NCBI RefSeq assembly: GCF_017590215.1
Contig: NZ_JAFFPK010000083.1
Coordinates: forward strand, 1-59,984
Direction: 5' to 3'
DNA length: 59,984 nucleotides
Origin: Clostridium sp. CCUG 7971
GTDB taxonomy: Bacteria > Bacillota > Clostridia > Peptostreptococcales > Peptostreptococcaceae
The notes below the pieces were generated by a model that saw only the letters and a program-made list of their open reading frames with translations, searched no databases and was not told the DNA's origin. The translations under genes and the position numbers were made by a program. Numbering within the stretch: position 1 is the first letter of the stretch; each line of letters starts with the position of its first letter. Positions 46,988 to 56,529 of the stretch are shown here, piece by piece.

Positions 46988-49900
46988 TTATTGAATTTCC
47001 ATTTTATCTAATATAATATTTATATCTGATTCGTTATAAAATCTTATTGTGTTGTTACCAGCTAAAAGTGGTAATTTAATTTCAACTTTTCCAAATCCTG
47101 ACGTTTCTGGAAGAATTACTTTATTTACTTTACCTCCATTAATCATATAACTTAACTCTACCTCTTTAGAGCTATTATATTGTAATGAAGTTGTATATTC
47201 TAAGCTTGCTTTTGTATCAATTGGAACATCTACTGAATTGGCATTTCCTCCTGAAATTTTAGTTACTATTCTTCCATTTGAAGCTGACTCATTATTTTCA
47301 ATTTTAGCTAATCCACTAAATTTATTTATATATGATTCAAATTCTATTGTTTTATCATCTATATCTATTGTATTTGCCTCTAATATAACTCCTACAACTC
47401 CATTTGAACCTATGGAATCTACTTTAACTACTATTGAACCGTCTTCAGTTACAGTTTCTTCTACTACCACTGGTTCTATATCTATCGTTGAATCAGTTGT
47501 CATAGAATATACTTTTACAGTTACTTTTTCTCCTTTTGAATAAGGTACATTATTCATATTTACAACAATATCACCATATTCATTAGATGAATAATTTGTT
47601 AAAAATACTACTGGCTTTCCATTAGCATTAATTGCTCCTATACCATCACTTATCTTACTATTTAAAACATCAGTTGATTTTACTTTAAAATCTCCATCAC
47701 CTAATTCTAATTTTTTAGATAGTAAGTTCCAAGTTTTTGTAAATGTTGCTAGTGTTGGATTTCCATTATTCCAAGCATATACGCCCTTTCCTCTTTCTAT
47801 CCAACCTGAACTTGCTTCATAATCATCCATTGGTACATCACTTGGATAACATGTATAGTATCCTCCACCCTCATATCCATCAAGCATCATATCTATCATT
47901 AGCCTACCATGATATGACATACTCTTGGCTCCAGTATGATATTCATGTGGTTGCCCCGTACTTGCATTATATTCATTTAAAAATATTGGTAGATCTTTAC
48001 CTGTTTTTTGTCTTAACCAATATTTGAAATTTCTACTATTAGCTCCATCATTAGAAGTACTTTGATTTGCTGGCCTTTCTCCATATTTGTGAATTGATAC
48101 AAATTTAATTCTATCTTGCCATTCTTTGCTGTATTCATTTGAGAATAAAGTTCCTAAAACTCCATAGTCACCACCCCAACTATCATCAGCACCCCCACCT
48201 AACTTCATAGATGGATTTTTTCCTTCTAACTCATATATCGCATCAATTGCTTGATACATAGTATCTGATGCTATTAAATTTACTTTATTTGTATTTGGAT
48301 ATAGTGTTCCATCTGGTCTTCTTTGTTCTCCACCCTTTGGTACATACCAATGTGGCTCATTTAAGAATTCATAATAATCTGCATATGGCTTAACCATTTT
48401 ATATACTTTTTTAATTATATCTCTAAATATATCCCAATCTTTTGGTGCACTGTTGCATGCCTTTTCAGTGTGAGGAGCTCCTGGTAATGGATAACCAGAT
48501 GCTAACCATTCTGGTATTTGGAATGTCATAACCATTACTTCAAAATCCATTTCATCCGCTTTTTTCACCCAATTCATAAGTCTTTCTGTATTCCAATTAT
48601 CTGGATTTGACATACCATTTAGATATTGTCCCGTCTCTGCAAATTGATCCATATCATCTCTATATCCTTCTACAGAGAACTGTCTATCAACTCCATCTGG
48701 TCCTGTTACATAATAGTACTCAGCTTCTACATAGTTTGGTTGGCCTGGTTGAATATCAGAATTTGATTCCCAGTTTGTATTTGGAGTCTTAGTCCAAATT
48801 GGAAGTATCTCTTGCAGACGAGCATCTGCTCTCATAAATTTCACTCCCATGTCATCCCTTAACATTTCCCAAACTTTTGAGTGATCTCCAATATCATTAT
48901 CTTTTTTATTTATACTTGGATAATGAGTCACTCCAAATATTCCTGGTGAACCATTTGCTATTGTACTAGAATAATCTATATTTATTACTCCTGCTAACTC
49001 TGGCTTAGTAACTGTTATCGAACAAGTTGCTTCATATCCTCCATCTTCAGTTCTTGCAGTTATTATAGCACTTCCAGTTTCTCCAATAACTTTAACATTA
49101 GCCTCATTGTTATTACTATTTTCTATTCTAACAAGGTCTTGATTAGATATATTCCAAGTTATATTTTTATTTTCTGCATTTTCTGGTAAGACTTTTGCAG
49201 ATATTTTAGCTGTTTGATTTTGCTTTAATGTAGTTGTTTTTGGAGTTACAGAAATTCCTGAAACTGCATTTTCAACTACTATTTTAAATGTATTATTAAC
49301 TTCTGTATTCCCAACTATATTAGCTGTAATCTCAGCTTCTCCTACAGATAATGGAGTTAATAATCCCTGATTATTTACTGTCACAACATCTTCATTACTT
49401 GACTTATATTCAAGATTGTAAGAGCTAGACACATTATCTGGGAATATTCTACCATCAACTTTAAAATCTTTACGTGCTAATGGAAGTATATATTTTTTAT
49501 TACTTCCTTCCCCTGTTGATGAAAGTGTATTTAAGTTCTGAAATCCAATTGATAATTTTACATCTTTTGCTACCAATACTAATCTATCAGGTCTTAATTC
49601 TCCTGATTCTGTGTATACTTTTATATTATTTTCATTTCCTGCTTTTAAGTCTATATCAAAATCTACAGAATTTGATATAGTAGCACTGCTTCCATCAATG
49701 GTTATTGGATTTTCTCCATTTACAGATACTTTTATTGATGAATTTTTAGAACCTGTATACAGTTTAGCTGTATATTTTCCTGCACCATCAGCTGATATTT
49801 TATTTAAAGTAACAAAGTTATTTTCTCCACCAAAATTCTTTACAACTCTATTAAAAGAAGCTCCATTTTGCCATGTAATTTCTGTATCTCCGCCAAAGTG

Positions 49901-51367
49901 ATTATCTTGACTTTCAAATTCATAAATAGTTTGTGCTGGTAAATTTTTTTTAGTTCCACCTTTTACTATTATACCTGTTGCTCCACCTGCTGGAATCGAA
50001 GGTATTGTAGCATTTATCATTCCATTTACAACATTTGCCGATACTTTTGCATATGCCTTCTCTATTGAAACGCCTTCCTTTGCAACATAACATTCCAATT
50101 CAACTTTACCATCTTCATATGGTACACTTTTTAACTCTATATTCACATCCGCCTTTTCATTGGCAAAGTTACTTGCTAGAATTATAGATTCATTTTTGCT
50201 ATTTATCATTGCAATAGAGTCATCCACTATCCAGTTATTTACCATATCTGTTGAGACTATCTTAAATTCTCCACTTCCTAGACTAAGCTTATTTGAAAGT
50301 AAATCCCAAGCTTTTGTAAATGGATTTAATGTAACGTTATCTCCATTTATTGTATATGAATAACTTGCTGGAGAGTTTTTAGATGATGTTGTACTATTGA
50401 AAAGTACCAAATCCCAACCATCTCTCATTGCTTTAAATAAGGCATTGGCTTGCTGCTTTATTCCAATATTTCCAGTAACATTATTATCTGGAGTACTGGC
50501 ATTTTTTGATACTGTTGTCCATCCCGTTATAAACAAAGGAATATCTGCATTATTTGACCATCTACGAATCTTCTTTCTACCTTCTTTAAACTCGCCAAAA
50601 TAGTCAGATTCATAATTATTAACATCTACATTGTATGCTCTCAAAGATATAAACTGTAAAAGGCTTTTATCTGATTCACTACTATATTTAGTTAATAAAT
50701 CTTGTATTTTACCTAAGCTAGTATCATTTACTCCTGATAGAGTATATCCTGGACCACCAATAGTATAATTAACTCCTAAACTTCTAATAGCCTTTGCTGT
50801 TGTATAATAAACTTCAACAAAATCTGATGAGTTCAATGATACATCTGGCGCTATTTCAACAAACTTGATTATATCTTTGTATTCAACAGCATCATTTAAG
50901 AATTCTTTAATCATTGATGTGTACTTAGCTTCATCATCATATTTCTTATTATTATCAGTATCTAACCACGATGGCAGGTTCACAAATTCTAACATAATAT
51001 CCATGCCAGCTCCCCTAGCTCTTGTAAACTGACCTGATGCAACGTGTAGATACTCTTCTTTAACATTAGTATCTACTTGTCCATTTGAATTTGGATAAAG
51101 TCTTGATAAATCAACTGGGATTTTAACTAATTTAACTCCCATTTTACTATTCATCGAAGACCATGCTGAAACTTCATCAGATGAAGGGATTCCTGAACCA
51201 CCAAATATATATTTACTTCCAGTTCCTATATTCGAATTATAATCAACAGTAATTTGTGGATTTTTATTCCCTCTAGAAGCAGCGCTTACTTCTACTACCA
51301 TTGATGTTGCCATTCCTATTGCTAACATTGAAGATATTACTTTTTTTAAAGATTTTTTCAATCTCAC
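46988..51367 (-). CDS. Giant secreted two-module glycosidase: pseudo-enzyme barrel plus active clan-A barrel
   Basis: About 1,460 residues (numbered here from the ATG at 51376; the GTG at 51367, 9 nt after GGAG, is the likelier start). Signal peptide 1-33 (SSMLAIGMATSMVVEVSA). Module 1: TIM barrel about 42-345, beta-sandwich 355-475, CBM-like domain 485-605. Linker: two bacterial Ig-like (Big2) domains, about 606-702 and 705-790. Module 2: TIM barrel about 796-1205, beta-sandwich 1211-1333, CBM-like 1343-1462. The two modules are homologous (FTKAWDLLSNKLSLGSGEF against FTKTWNLLSKKLELGDGDF; IYEFESQDNHFGG against IEFESYINKFSG). Module 2 keeps Glu1007 (NEP) and Glu1135 (LNEYN), a GH39/clan GH-A layout. 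In module 1 these positions are Asp178 (APDV) and Gly285 (ITGW), so it is probably non-catalytic. Substrate inferred as a galactose-containing glycan from neighbours. Confidence 0.8.
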   Translation of the reverse strand: MRLKKSLKKVISSMLAIGMATSMVVEVSAASRGNKNPQITVDYNSNIGTGSKYIFGGSGIPSSDEVSAWSSMNSKMGVKLVKIPVDLSRLYPNSNGQVDTNVKEEYLHVASGQFTRARGAGMDIMLEFVNLPSWLDTDNNKKYDDEAKYTSMIKEFLNDAVEYKDIIKFVEIAPDVSLNSSDFVEVYYTTAKAIRSLGVNYTIGGPGYTLSGVNDTSLGKIQDLLTKYSSESDKSLLQFISLRAYNVDVNNYESDYFGEFKEGRKKIRRWSNNADIPLFITGWTTVSKNASTPDNNVTGNIGIKQQANALFKAMRDGWDLVLFNSTTSSKNSPASYSYTINGDNVTLNPFTKAWDLLSNKLSLGSGEFKIVSTDMVNNWIVDDSIAMINSKNESIILASNFANEKADVNIELKSVPYEDGKVELECYVAKEGVSIEKAYAKVSANVVNGMINATIPSIPAGGATGIIVKGGTKKNLPAQTIYEFESQDNHFGGDTEITWQNGASFNRVVKNFGGENNFVTLNKISADGAGKYTAKLYTGSKNSSIKVSVNGENPITIDGSSATISNSVDFDIDLKAGNENNIKVYTESGELRPDRLVLVAKDVKLSIGFQNLNTLSSTGEGSNKKYILPLARKDFKVDGRIFPDNVSSSYNLEYKSSNEDVVTVNNQGLLTPLSVGEAEITANIVGNTEVNNTFKIVVENAVSGISVTPKTTTLKQNQTAKISAKVLPENAENKNITWNISNQDLVRIENSNNNEANVKVIGETGSAIITARTEDGGYEATCSITVTKPELAGVINIDYSSTIANGSPGIFGVTHYPSINKKDNDIGDHSKVWEMLRDDMGVKFMRADARLQEILPIWTKTPNTNWESNSDIQPGQPNYVEAEYYYVTGPDGVDRQFSVEGYRDDMDQFAETGQYLNGMSNPDNWNTERLMNWVKKADEMDFEVMVMTFQIPEWLASGYPLPGAPHTEKACNSAPKDWDIFRDIIKKVYKMVKPYADYYEFLNEPHWYVPKGGEQRRPDGTLYPNTNKVNLIASDTMYQAIDAIYELEGKNPSMKLGGGADDSWGGDYGVLGTLFSNEYSKEWQDRIKFVSIHKYGERPANQSTSNDGANSRNFKYWLRQKTGKDLPIFLNEYNASTGQPHEYHTGAKSMSYHGRLMIDMMLDGYEGGGYYTCYPSDVPMDDYEASSGWIERGKGVYAWNNGNPTLATFTKTWNLLSKKLELGDGDFKVKSTDVLNSKISDGIGAINANGKPVVFLTNYSSNEYGDIVVNMNNVPYSKGEKVTVKVYSMTTDSTIDIEPVVVEETVTEDGSIVVKVDSIGSNGVVGVILEANTIDIDDKTIEFESYINKFSGLAKIENNESASNGRIVTKISGGNANSVDVPIDTKASLEYTTSLQYNSSKEVELSYMINGGKVNKVILPETSGFGKVEIKLPLLAGNNTIRFYNESDINIILDKMEIQ

Positions 51368-51464
51368 TATAATCATCTCCTTAATTTCATATATATTTGA
51401 GCAACCGATATAACTGAATGAGTATGAGTACTACATCGTCAGATGCATGGTAAAAGTAATTTTT

Positions 51465-52298
51465 TTATTTAACTGATCCAGCAATCATTCCATCTATTAT
51501 GTATTTTTGAGCAAATAAGTAAATTATTAATATTGGTAGTATTGTTAATATTATAAATGCACAAACATAGTTCCATTTATAAGTCATATATCCTACGAAG
51601 TTATAGATTCCCATAGGCAATGTATTTTTCGCACCATCTGTTATAAAATATAATGATATTTGGAAATCATTCCATACACCCATAAAAATTATTATTATAT
51701 TAGTAAATGTTGCTGGCTTTAGTAAAGGGAATATAATTTTGAAAAACATTCTGATCGGTGAACATCCATCTAACATAGCCGCTTCATCTAATGATTGTGG
51801 AATTCCCTTCATAAAACCTGTATAAAGCATAATGCTCAATGGAAGCTTAATTGAAACATGTATAAGTATTACTGATAAGTAACTTCCACTTAATCCTAAA
51901 GCCTTAATTATTGCAACCTCTGGAATTAATGCTATTGGAGCAATAAGACCTAGTATAAAGTAGTTACTTATAAACTTTGTAATTTTATCGTTTCTTCTAG
52001 CTATTATAAATGCCGCAAGAGAACCAAATATAACTGTTATAAAAACTGTACTTCCTGTTATAAGTGCACTATTAAAGAACGCTCTCAATAACTTACCTTC
52101 TTTTATAACATAAGGATAATTTTCAAACATGAATTTTTCTGGCATACTTAATCCTACTACCGCTGATTCTGGAACTGTCTTAAAAGAATTAAGTAATACC
52201 AGATATAATGGTAATAAAACAAGGAATGACATAACGACACAAGCTGTGTATATTGCAATTTTTGAAATAGATGTTTTATTTGCTCTACTTATTTCCAT
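51465..52298 (-). CDS. Carbohydrate ABC transporter permease, MalG type
   Basis: 277 residues, six helices, EAA loop IPQSLDEAAMLDGCSPIRMFFKI-type (DEAAMLDGC visible) and C-terminal IIAGSVK typical of CUT1 MalG-like permeases. The ATG overlaps the end of the MalF-type gene. No MalK-type ATPase gene is in the window; a shared MsmX-like ATPase elsewhere would be needed, as in many Firmicutes CUT1 systems. Confidence 0.92.
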   Translation of the reverse strand: MEISRANKTSISKIAIYTACVVMSFLVLLPLYLVLLNSFKTVPESAVVGLSMPEKFMFENYPYVIKEGKLLRAFFNSALITGSTVFITVIFGSLAAFIIARRNDKITKFISNYFILGLIAPIALIPEVAIIKALGLSGSYLSVILIHVSIKLPLSIMLYTGFMKGIPQSLDEAAMLDGCSPIRMFFKIIFPLLKPATFTNIIIIFMGVWNDFQISLYFITDGAKNTLPMGIYNFVGYMTYKWNYVCAFIILTILPILIIYLFAQKYIIDGMIAGSVK

Positions 52299-53176
52299 TA
52301 TATTTCCTCACCTCGTTTCAATAATTTTAAAAGTGGTGTTATTACTATTACAATTAATACTAATTGTATTACATTTATAGCTGATGCATATCCCATTGTT
52401 CCAGATCTCATAGCATCATAAGATAACTTACTTATAACCTGTGTCGCTCCATTTGGGCCACCATTAGTCATAGACATTACTATATCAAATACATTAAATC
52501 CACCTATAATACATAATGTTATTGTTGTATTAATTGTCGGTCTTAAAAATGGTAATGTTATCTTTTTAAATCTTTGAAAAGCATTTGCTCCATCTATACG
52601 AGCAGCTTCATAAACTTCTTCTGGAATAGATTGTAATCCTGCTAGAAGTATCGCTACATTAAATCCTATCCATATCCACGATTCAACAGCTGCTACTGAA
52701 TAAAGTGCAATTTTAGGATCTCCTAACCAATTAAGAGCAATTGATCCTAGACCTACTGAGTTTAGAAATTGATTTAACACTCCAGTATCCGGTTGTAATA
52801 TGAAACTAAATACATAACCTATAACTAAAGTTCCTATTGTGCAAGGTAAAAAAGATACTGCTCTAAATAAATTTCTTCCTTTAAATTTATTGTTTAATAA
52901 TAATGCTATTAATAGTCCTAATCCAACTTTAACTATAGTCGTTATTATTGCAAATATAGTTACATTCTTAAGTGCTGGTAAAAAACTTATTGAAGTAAAT
53001 AAATCCCTAAAATTTTCAAACCCTATAAATTGTGGATTACTAAAATTATATATATTCCAATTAGTAAATGAGAATACAATTCCTCCTACTAGGGAGCCTA
53101 CATAAAAAATTGTAAACACAACTAGTGCAGGTATTATTAAGTACATTGGGTAATATTTCTTTTCTAGTTTGTTCAC
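52298..53176 (-). CDS. Carbohydrate ABC transporter permease, MalF type
   Basis: 292 residues, six helices, EAA loop EEVYEAARIDGANAFQRFKKI and the CUT1 end SAINVIQLVLIVIVITPL. GTG start at 53176 with GGAGAG 7 nt upstream. Second gene of the operon after the binding protein, with a GC-rich hairpin in the 66-nt gap. Imports oligosaccharides with its MalG-type partner. Confidence 0.92.
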   Translation of the reverse strand: MNKLEKKYYPMYLIIPALVVFTIFYVGSLVGGIVFSFTNWNIYNFSNPQFIGFENFRDLFTSISFLPALKNVTIFAIITTIVKVGLGLLIALLLNNKFKGRNLFRAVSFLPCTIGTLVIGYVFSFILQPDTGVLNQFLNSVGLGSIALNWLGDPKIALYSVAAVESWIWIGFNVAILLAGLQSIPEEVYEAARIDGANAFQRFKKITLPFLRPTINTTITLCIIGGFNVFDIVMSMTNGGPNGATQVISKLSYDAMRSGTMGYASAINVIQLVLIVIVITPLLKLLKRGEEI

Positions 53177-53198
53177 TCTACTCTCTCCTTTTAAGAAT

Positions 53199-53224
53199 TT
53201 TCGCTAGCGAAACCGCTAGCGAAA
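53199..53224 (-). repeat. GC-rich intercistronic hairpin after the binding-protein gene
   Basis: Perfect 11-bp stem TTTCGCTAGCG/CGCTAGCGAAA with a 4-nt loop; each arm contains the self-complementary octamer CGCTAGCG. It is the strongest GC hairpin in an AT-rich region. No long T-run follows on the minus strand, so it probably protects the upstream mRNA or attenuates the permease genes, giving excess binding protein (inference). Confidence 0.65.
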
Positions 53225-53242
53225 TTATTTTGTTATATTATT

Positions 53243-54556
53243 TTATTTTGTGAATCCTTCAAGCCCAAGCTGCTTTCCGTTTTTAATTATTTCATCACTC
53301 CAGATTTTAGCAGCTTCCTTAGGAGTTTTTTGTCCTAGTAATACTGAAAGTAATGCACTTTCTGATTCTGCTGGCGGCATTATAACATAAGTTTGGTTAT
53401 AATGCTTTTGGCTCATACCTTCATCAAAGTAAACTTGAGAATCTTTTAATGTTGTGCTTACATTTTCATTAGTAATACCTTTCCATACTGATGTACAAGC
53501 TCTTTTATCTATATCATATTTGATAGTATCTTCTGAAGACATATAGTTAAGGAAATCTTTTACTACATCTAAATTTTTAGATTCTTTTGAAACATATAAT
53601 CCACCAGGACCTGCTGCTGCTAAATAACTTTTTCCATCTTCACTCGGTGCTGCAAACATTCCCATTTTGCCTTTTGCTGATGGTTCAGTTTTTACATACT
53701 CTGGATCTGCCCAGTCTCCCATATGCATCATAGCTGCTTGACCTGAACCTATAGCCTTTTGTGCCATCTCATAACTTGCTGTGCTTAAATCGCTATTTAT
53801 ATATCCTTTATCAACCCAACCCTTTATTCTTTCAAATAAGTTAACAAATTCAGGAACTTCGTCCCATCTTATTTCATTATTATTTAATTTTTCTAATAAT
53901 CCAGGGTTCTTAGCTAATATATTTGGCCATTCTCCATTTATTATTTGATTTACAGTCCAAGCATCTCCCATTGAAACATACATTGGCGTAATACCTGCAG
54001 ATTTTAATGTTTCACATACTTGTTCAAATTCCTTATAAGTTTTAGGAATTTCTATATTATTTTTTTCAAATACTTCCTTGTTATAAACTATCCCATATGA
54101 ATTTATTCCTCCTAATGGCATACAATATACCTTACCATCTGTATGAGTAACAAAGTCTTTACCTATATCACTTAAATTACTCACCCATTTTTCTGATGAA
54201 AGATCAACTAAGTTTTTGCCATGATTATATTTTGTAGATTGTGTTCCTGTATCTCCTATAAACATATCCCACATTCCACCTGAGGTCATTTTTGTTAACA
54301 TTAATTGTTCAAATTGATTATCATCAACTGCTTGTATCTCAAGCTTATTACCTGTTTTAGCTTCCCACTTTTCTTTATGATAATTCATATTTGTAACTTC
54401 TAACTGAGTTGCTTTCATCCCTAAAGTAATCGTTTTCCCATTACTCGAACTTGAACTATCACCTTCTTTATCATTTGTAGACCCACAAGCTACCATTGAA
54501 AGTGATACTAATCCTGTTGTAAGTAAAGAAATACTTCGTTTTAATAATTTGTTCAT
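53243..54556 (-). CDS. Extracellular sugar-binding lipoprotein (CUT1)
   Basis: 437 residues. Signal peptide with lipobox SMVAC, lipidated Cys near residue 24, then a Ser/Asn-rich linker and a class I-type extracellular solute-binding fold: VTNMNYHKEKWEAKTGN, QLMLTKMTSGGMWDMFIG, GGINSYGIVYNKEVFEKN, AAAGPGGLYVSKESKN. Binds the imported glycan and hands it to the MalF/MalG-type permeases. First gene of the operon. Its promoter carries the 23-bp-period repeats also found upstream of the alpha-galactosidase gene. Confidence 0.92.
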   Translation of the reverse strand: MNKLLKRSISLLTTGLVSLSMVACGSTNDKEGDSSSSSNGKTITLGMKATQLEVTNMNYHKEKWEAKTGNKLEIQAVDDNQFEQLMLTKMTSGGMWDMFIGDTGTQSTKYNHGKNLVDLSSEKWVSNLSDIGKDFVTHTDGKVYCMPLGGINSYGIVYNKEVFEKNNIEIPKTYKEFEQVCETLKSAGITPMYVSMGDAWTVNQIINGEWPNILAKNPGLLEKLNNNEIRWDEVPEFVNLFERIKGWVDKGYINSDLSTASYEMAQKAIGSGQAAMMHMGDWADPEYVKTEPSAKGKMGMFAAPSEDGKSYLAAAGPGGLYVSKESKNLDVVKDFLNYMSSEDTIKYDIDKRACTSVWKGITNENVSTTLKDSQVYFDEGMSQKHYNQTYVIMPPAESESALLSVLLGQKTPKEAAKIWSDEIIKNGKQLGLEGFTK

Positions 54557-54601
54557 CTCAAATCCCCCTCAATTTAATTCTTATATAATTTCCTTACTTT
54601 A

Positions 54602-54664
54602 ATTATATAAATATAAATACTGAATAAAAATGTACTTTTCTATAAATATTTAATGTATTTTCTT
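54602..54664 (-). promoter_or_regulatory. Promoter and direct-repeat operator of the sugar ABC/glycosidase operon
   Basis: On the minus strand, AAGAAAATACATT (54652-54664) and AGAAAAGTACATT (54629-54641) repeat with an exact 23-bp period. A -10 TATAAT (54602-54607) follows 21 nt after the second repeat; the -35 position is poor, as in activator-dependent promoters. The same arrangement is seen at 58073-58138. Confidence 0.6.
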
Positions 54665-54747
54665 GCATTCATTTAATTATTCAAATTATTATGTTAGAAT
54701 ATTCCAGTAAACATTTTCCTATAACGAATATGCAGAGGGTATTTAAT

Positions 54748-56529
54748 ATGAAAAAATCTGGATTTAAATATAAATTAGCTATAAATATTACATTGATTAT
54801 AACTACAATAGTTTTTTTAAGTTTCTTATTATACAGGTACCATACATCAAAAAATTTAAAGATTAATGAAACTAATAACTCTAGGATTATACTTGAAAAT
54901 ATTTCAGCACAAATAGACCTACTATATAATGAAATGGACACTGCTATATCATCATTAATTTATAATTCTCAATTAAAAAATTCATTGTATACTATCAATA
55001 ATCCTGACATATCACAAAATTCACTCGAGTTTATAGAACAAAAAAAAATAATTGAATCTAATTTAGGAACTGTTTTGTTTTTCCCTAATATATCAAATGT
55101 ATTTTTATATAATTCTAAAAAAAATTATTTTTATTACTCGGGATACTATTTAAATGATTTTAATTACATAAAAAATTCTCTTTCTAATAATAACTATTTA
55201 AATAATTTGAGTGATCATTCTTCGAGAATTATGCTCGGATCACATATGAGCCCTTGGTCACCAAACCTTAAACCTGTGATATCTGTTTATGGAAACTTCT
55301 CTGATAATCTATTGCTAAAAGATACAATTATTGAAGCACAAATACCTTATAGTGTAGTTGATAATATTTGTACTCAAGAATCTTTTAAAAATAATAAAGA
55401 AATAATTATTTTTGATAATGATTTTAATGTAGTTTATCCGCTAAAAAACTATTTCAAAATCATAGATGATAAAGAACTAAGTAATATAAAAGAAAATTTA
55501 AATAAGGATATATATGAAGATTATAATAAGACTTATAGTTACCTAATGAAAAAATCTGATTATACTAATTTAAATATTATGCTAATCTCTAATAGTAGTT
55601 ATATTAATAAACAAAACTTTGATTCTTTGGTTTTAACATTTATAATTACGTTGATAATACTATGTACCATATTAGGAATTTGCTTTTTTATATTTAAAAA
55701 GCTTCTAGAACCACTAAATGAATTAATCGATTATATTCACTCTATTAATTCTGGTAGTAAAATGAAACTCTCTATAAAAGATAACGGAATTGATGAATTT
55801 AAAATTATAAATGATTCTTTTAATAATATGTTGGAAAAGCTTAAAGATTCAATGTCCTTAGCTTACGAATCCCAAATTAAGGAAATGGAAGCTAGTTTCA
55901 TTGCACTTCAAGCTCAAATTAATCCACATTTTTTATACAACACACTAAATTCAATCAGTGCCGCTAGCGATATTTATGGCAGTGAAGTAACTCAAAAGAT
56001 GTGCCAAGAATTGTCTCTTATGATGAGATATATAACATCAAAGCATCAGGAAACAAAACTAATTGACGAAATTAATCATACTAGAAATTATTTAGAATTA
56101 ATGAAGATCTCTCATGTTGATGCTTTTGACTATGACATTAACATTGACATCGAAACATACGATTTTATTATACCTAAGTTAACAATTCAACCTATTGTTG
56201 AAAATTGTTTTAAGCATGCATTTAGTACTTGTACTCCACCATGGCATATTTCAATAAATTGCAAATTAATTAACGGATGCTATAAGATTACTATTATTGA
56301 CAATGGCATTGGTTTTACTAAGGAAGCTTTAAGGGATTTAGATGATTTTATAAAAAAATATGAGGGCAATAAATATTTAGACTCTTATAAAAACTTATCA
56401 ATTGGTGGTCTCGGTATTAAAAATATTTATTCAAGATTAGCAATTTTTTACCAAGGAGACTTTTCATTTAAAGTATCCTATGACAATGGATGTAAAATTA
56501 CAATTGAAAGGATGATTAATATTGATTAA
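54748..56529 (+). CDS. YesM-type sensor histidine kinase
   Basis: About 593 residues. Membrane helix near the N-terminus (LAINITLIITTIVFLSFLL), extracellular Cache-like sensor of about 240 residues, second helix (LTFIITLIILCTILGICFFI), HAMP, then the His_kinase domain with phospho-His in QAQINPHFLYNTLNSISAA and a HATPase with N-box QPIVENCFKHAF and G-boxes IGGLGIKNIYSR. Start at the ATG at 54748 after AGAGGG; in-frame ATGs at 54691 and 54730 lack a site. Overlaps the start of the response regulator gene. Sensor for extracellular sugar, probably together with the binding protein (inference). Confidence 0.9.
   Translation: MKKSGFKYKLAINITLIITTIVFLSFLLYRYHTSKNLKINETNNSRIILENISAQIDLLYNEMDTAISSLIYNSQLKNSLYTINNPDISQNSLEFIEQKKIIESNLGTVLFFPNISNVFLYNSKKNYFYYSGYYLNDFNYIKNSLSNNNYLNNLSDHSSRIMLGSHMSPWSPNLKPVISVYGNFSDNLLLKDTIIEAQIPYSVVDNICTQESFKNNKEIIIFDNDFNVVYPLKNYFKIIDDKELSNIKENLNKDIYEDYNKTYSYLMKKSDYTNLNIMLISNSSYINKQNFDSLVLTFIITLIILCTILGICFFIFKKLLEPLNELIDYIHSINSGSKMKLSIKDNGIDEFKIINDSFNNMLEKLKDSMSLAYESQIKEMEASFIALQAQINPHFLYNTLNSISAASDIYGSEVTQKMCQELSLMMRYITSKHQETKLIDEINHTRNYLELMKISHVDAFDYDINIDIETYDFIIPKLTIQPIVENCFKHAFSTCTPPWHISINCKLINGCYKITIIDNGIGFTKEALRDLDDFIKKYEGNKYLDSYKNLSIGGLGIKNIYSRLAIFYQGDFSFKVSYDNGCKITIERMINID

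Noticed and set aside
55960-55970. Third copy of the octamer CGCTAGCG, inside the YesM-like kinase gene
   Set aside because: It falls on ordinary codons of a conserved SAAS segment and has no paired arm; chance is the simplest reading.
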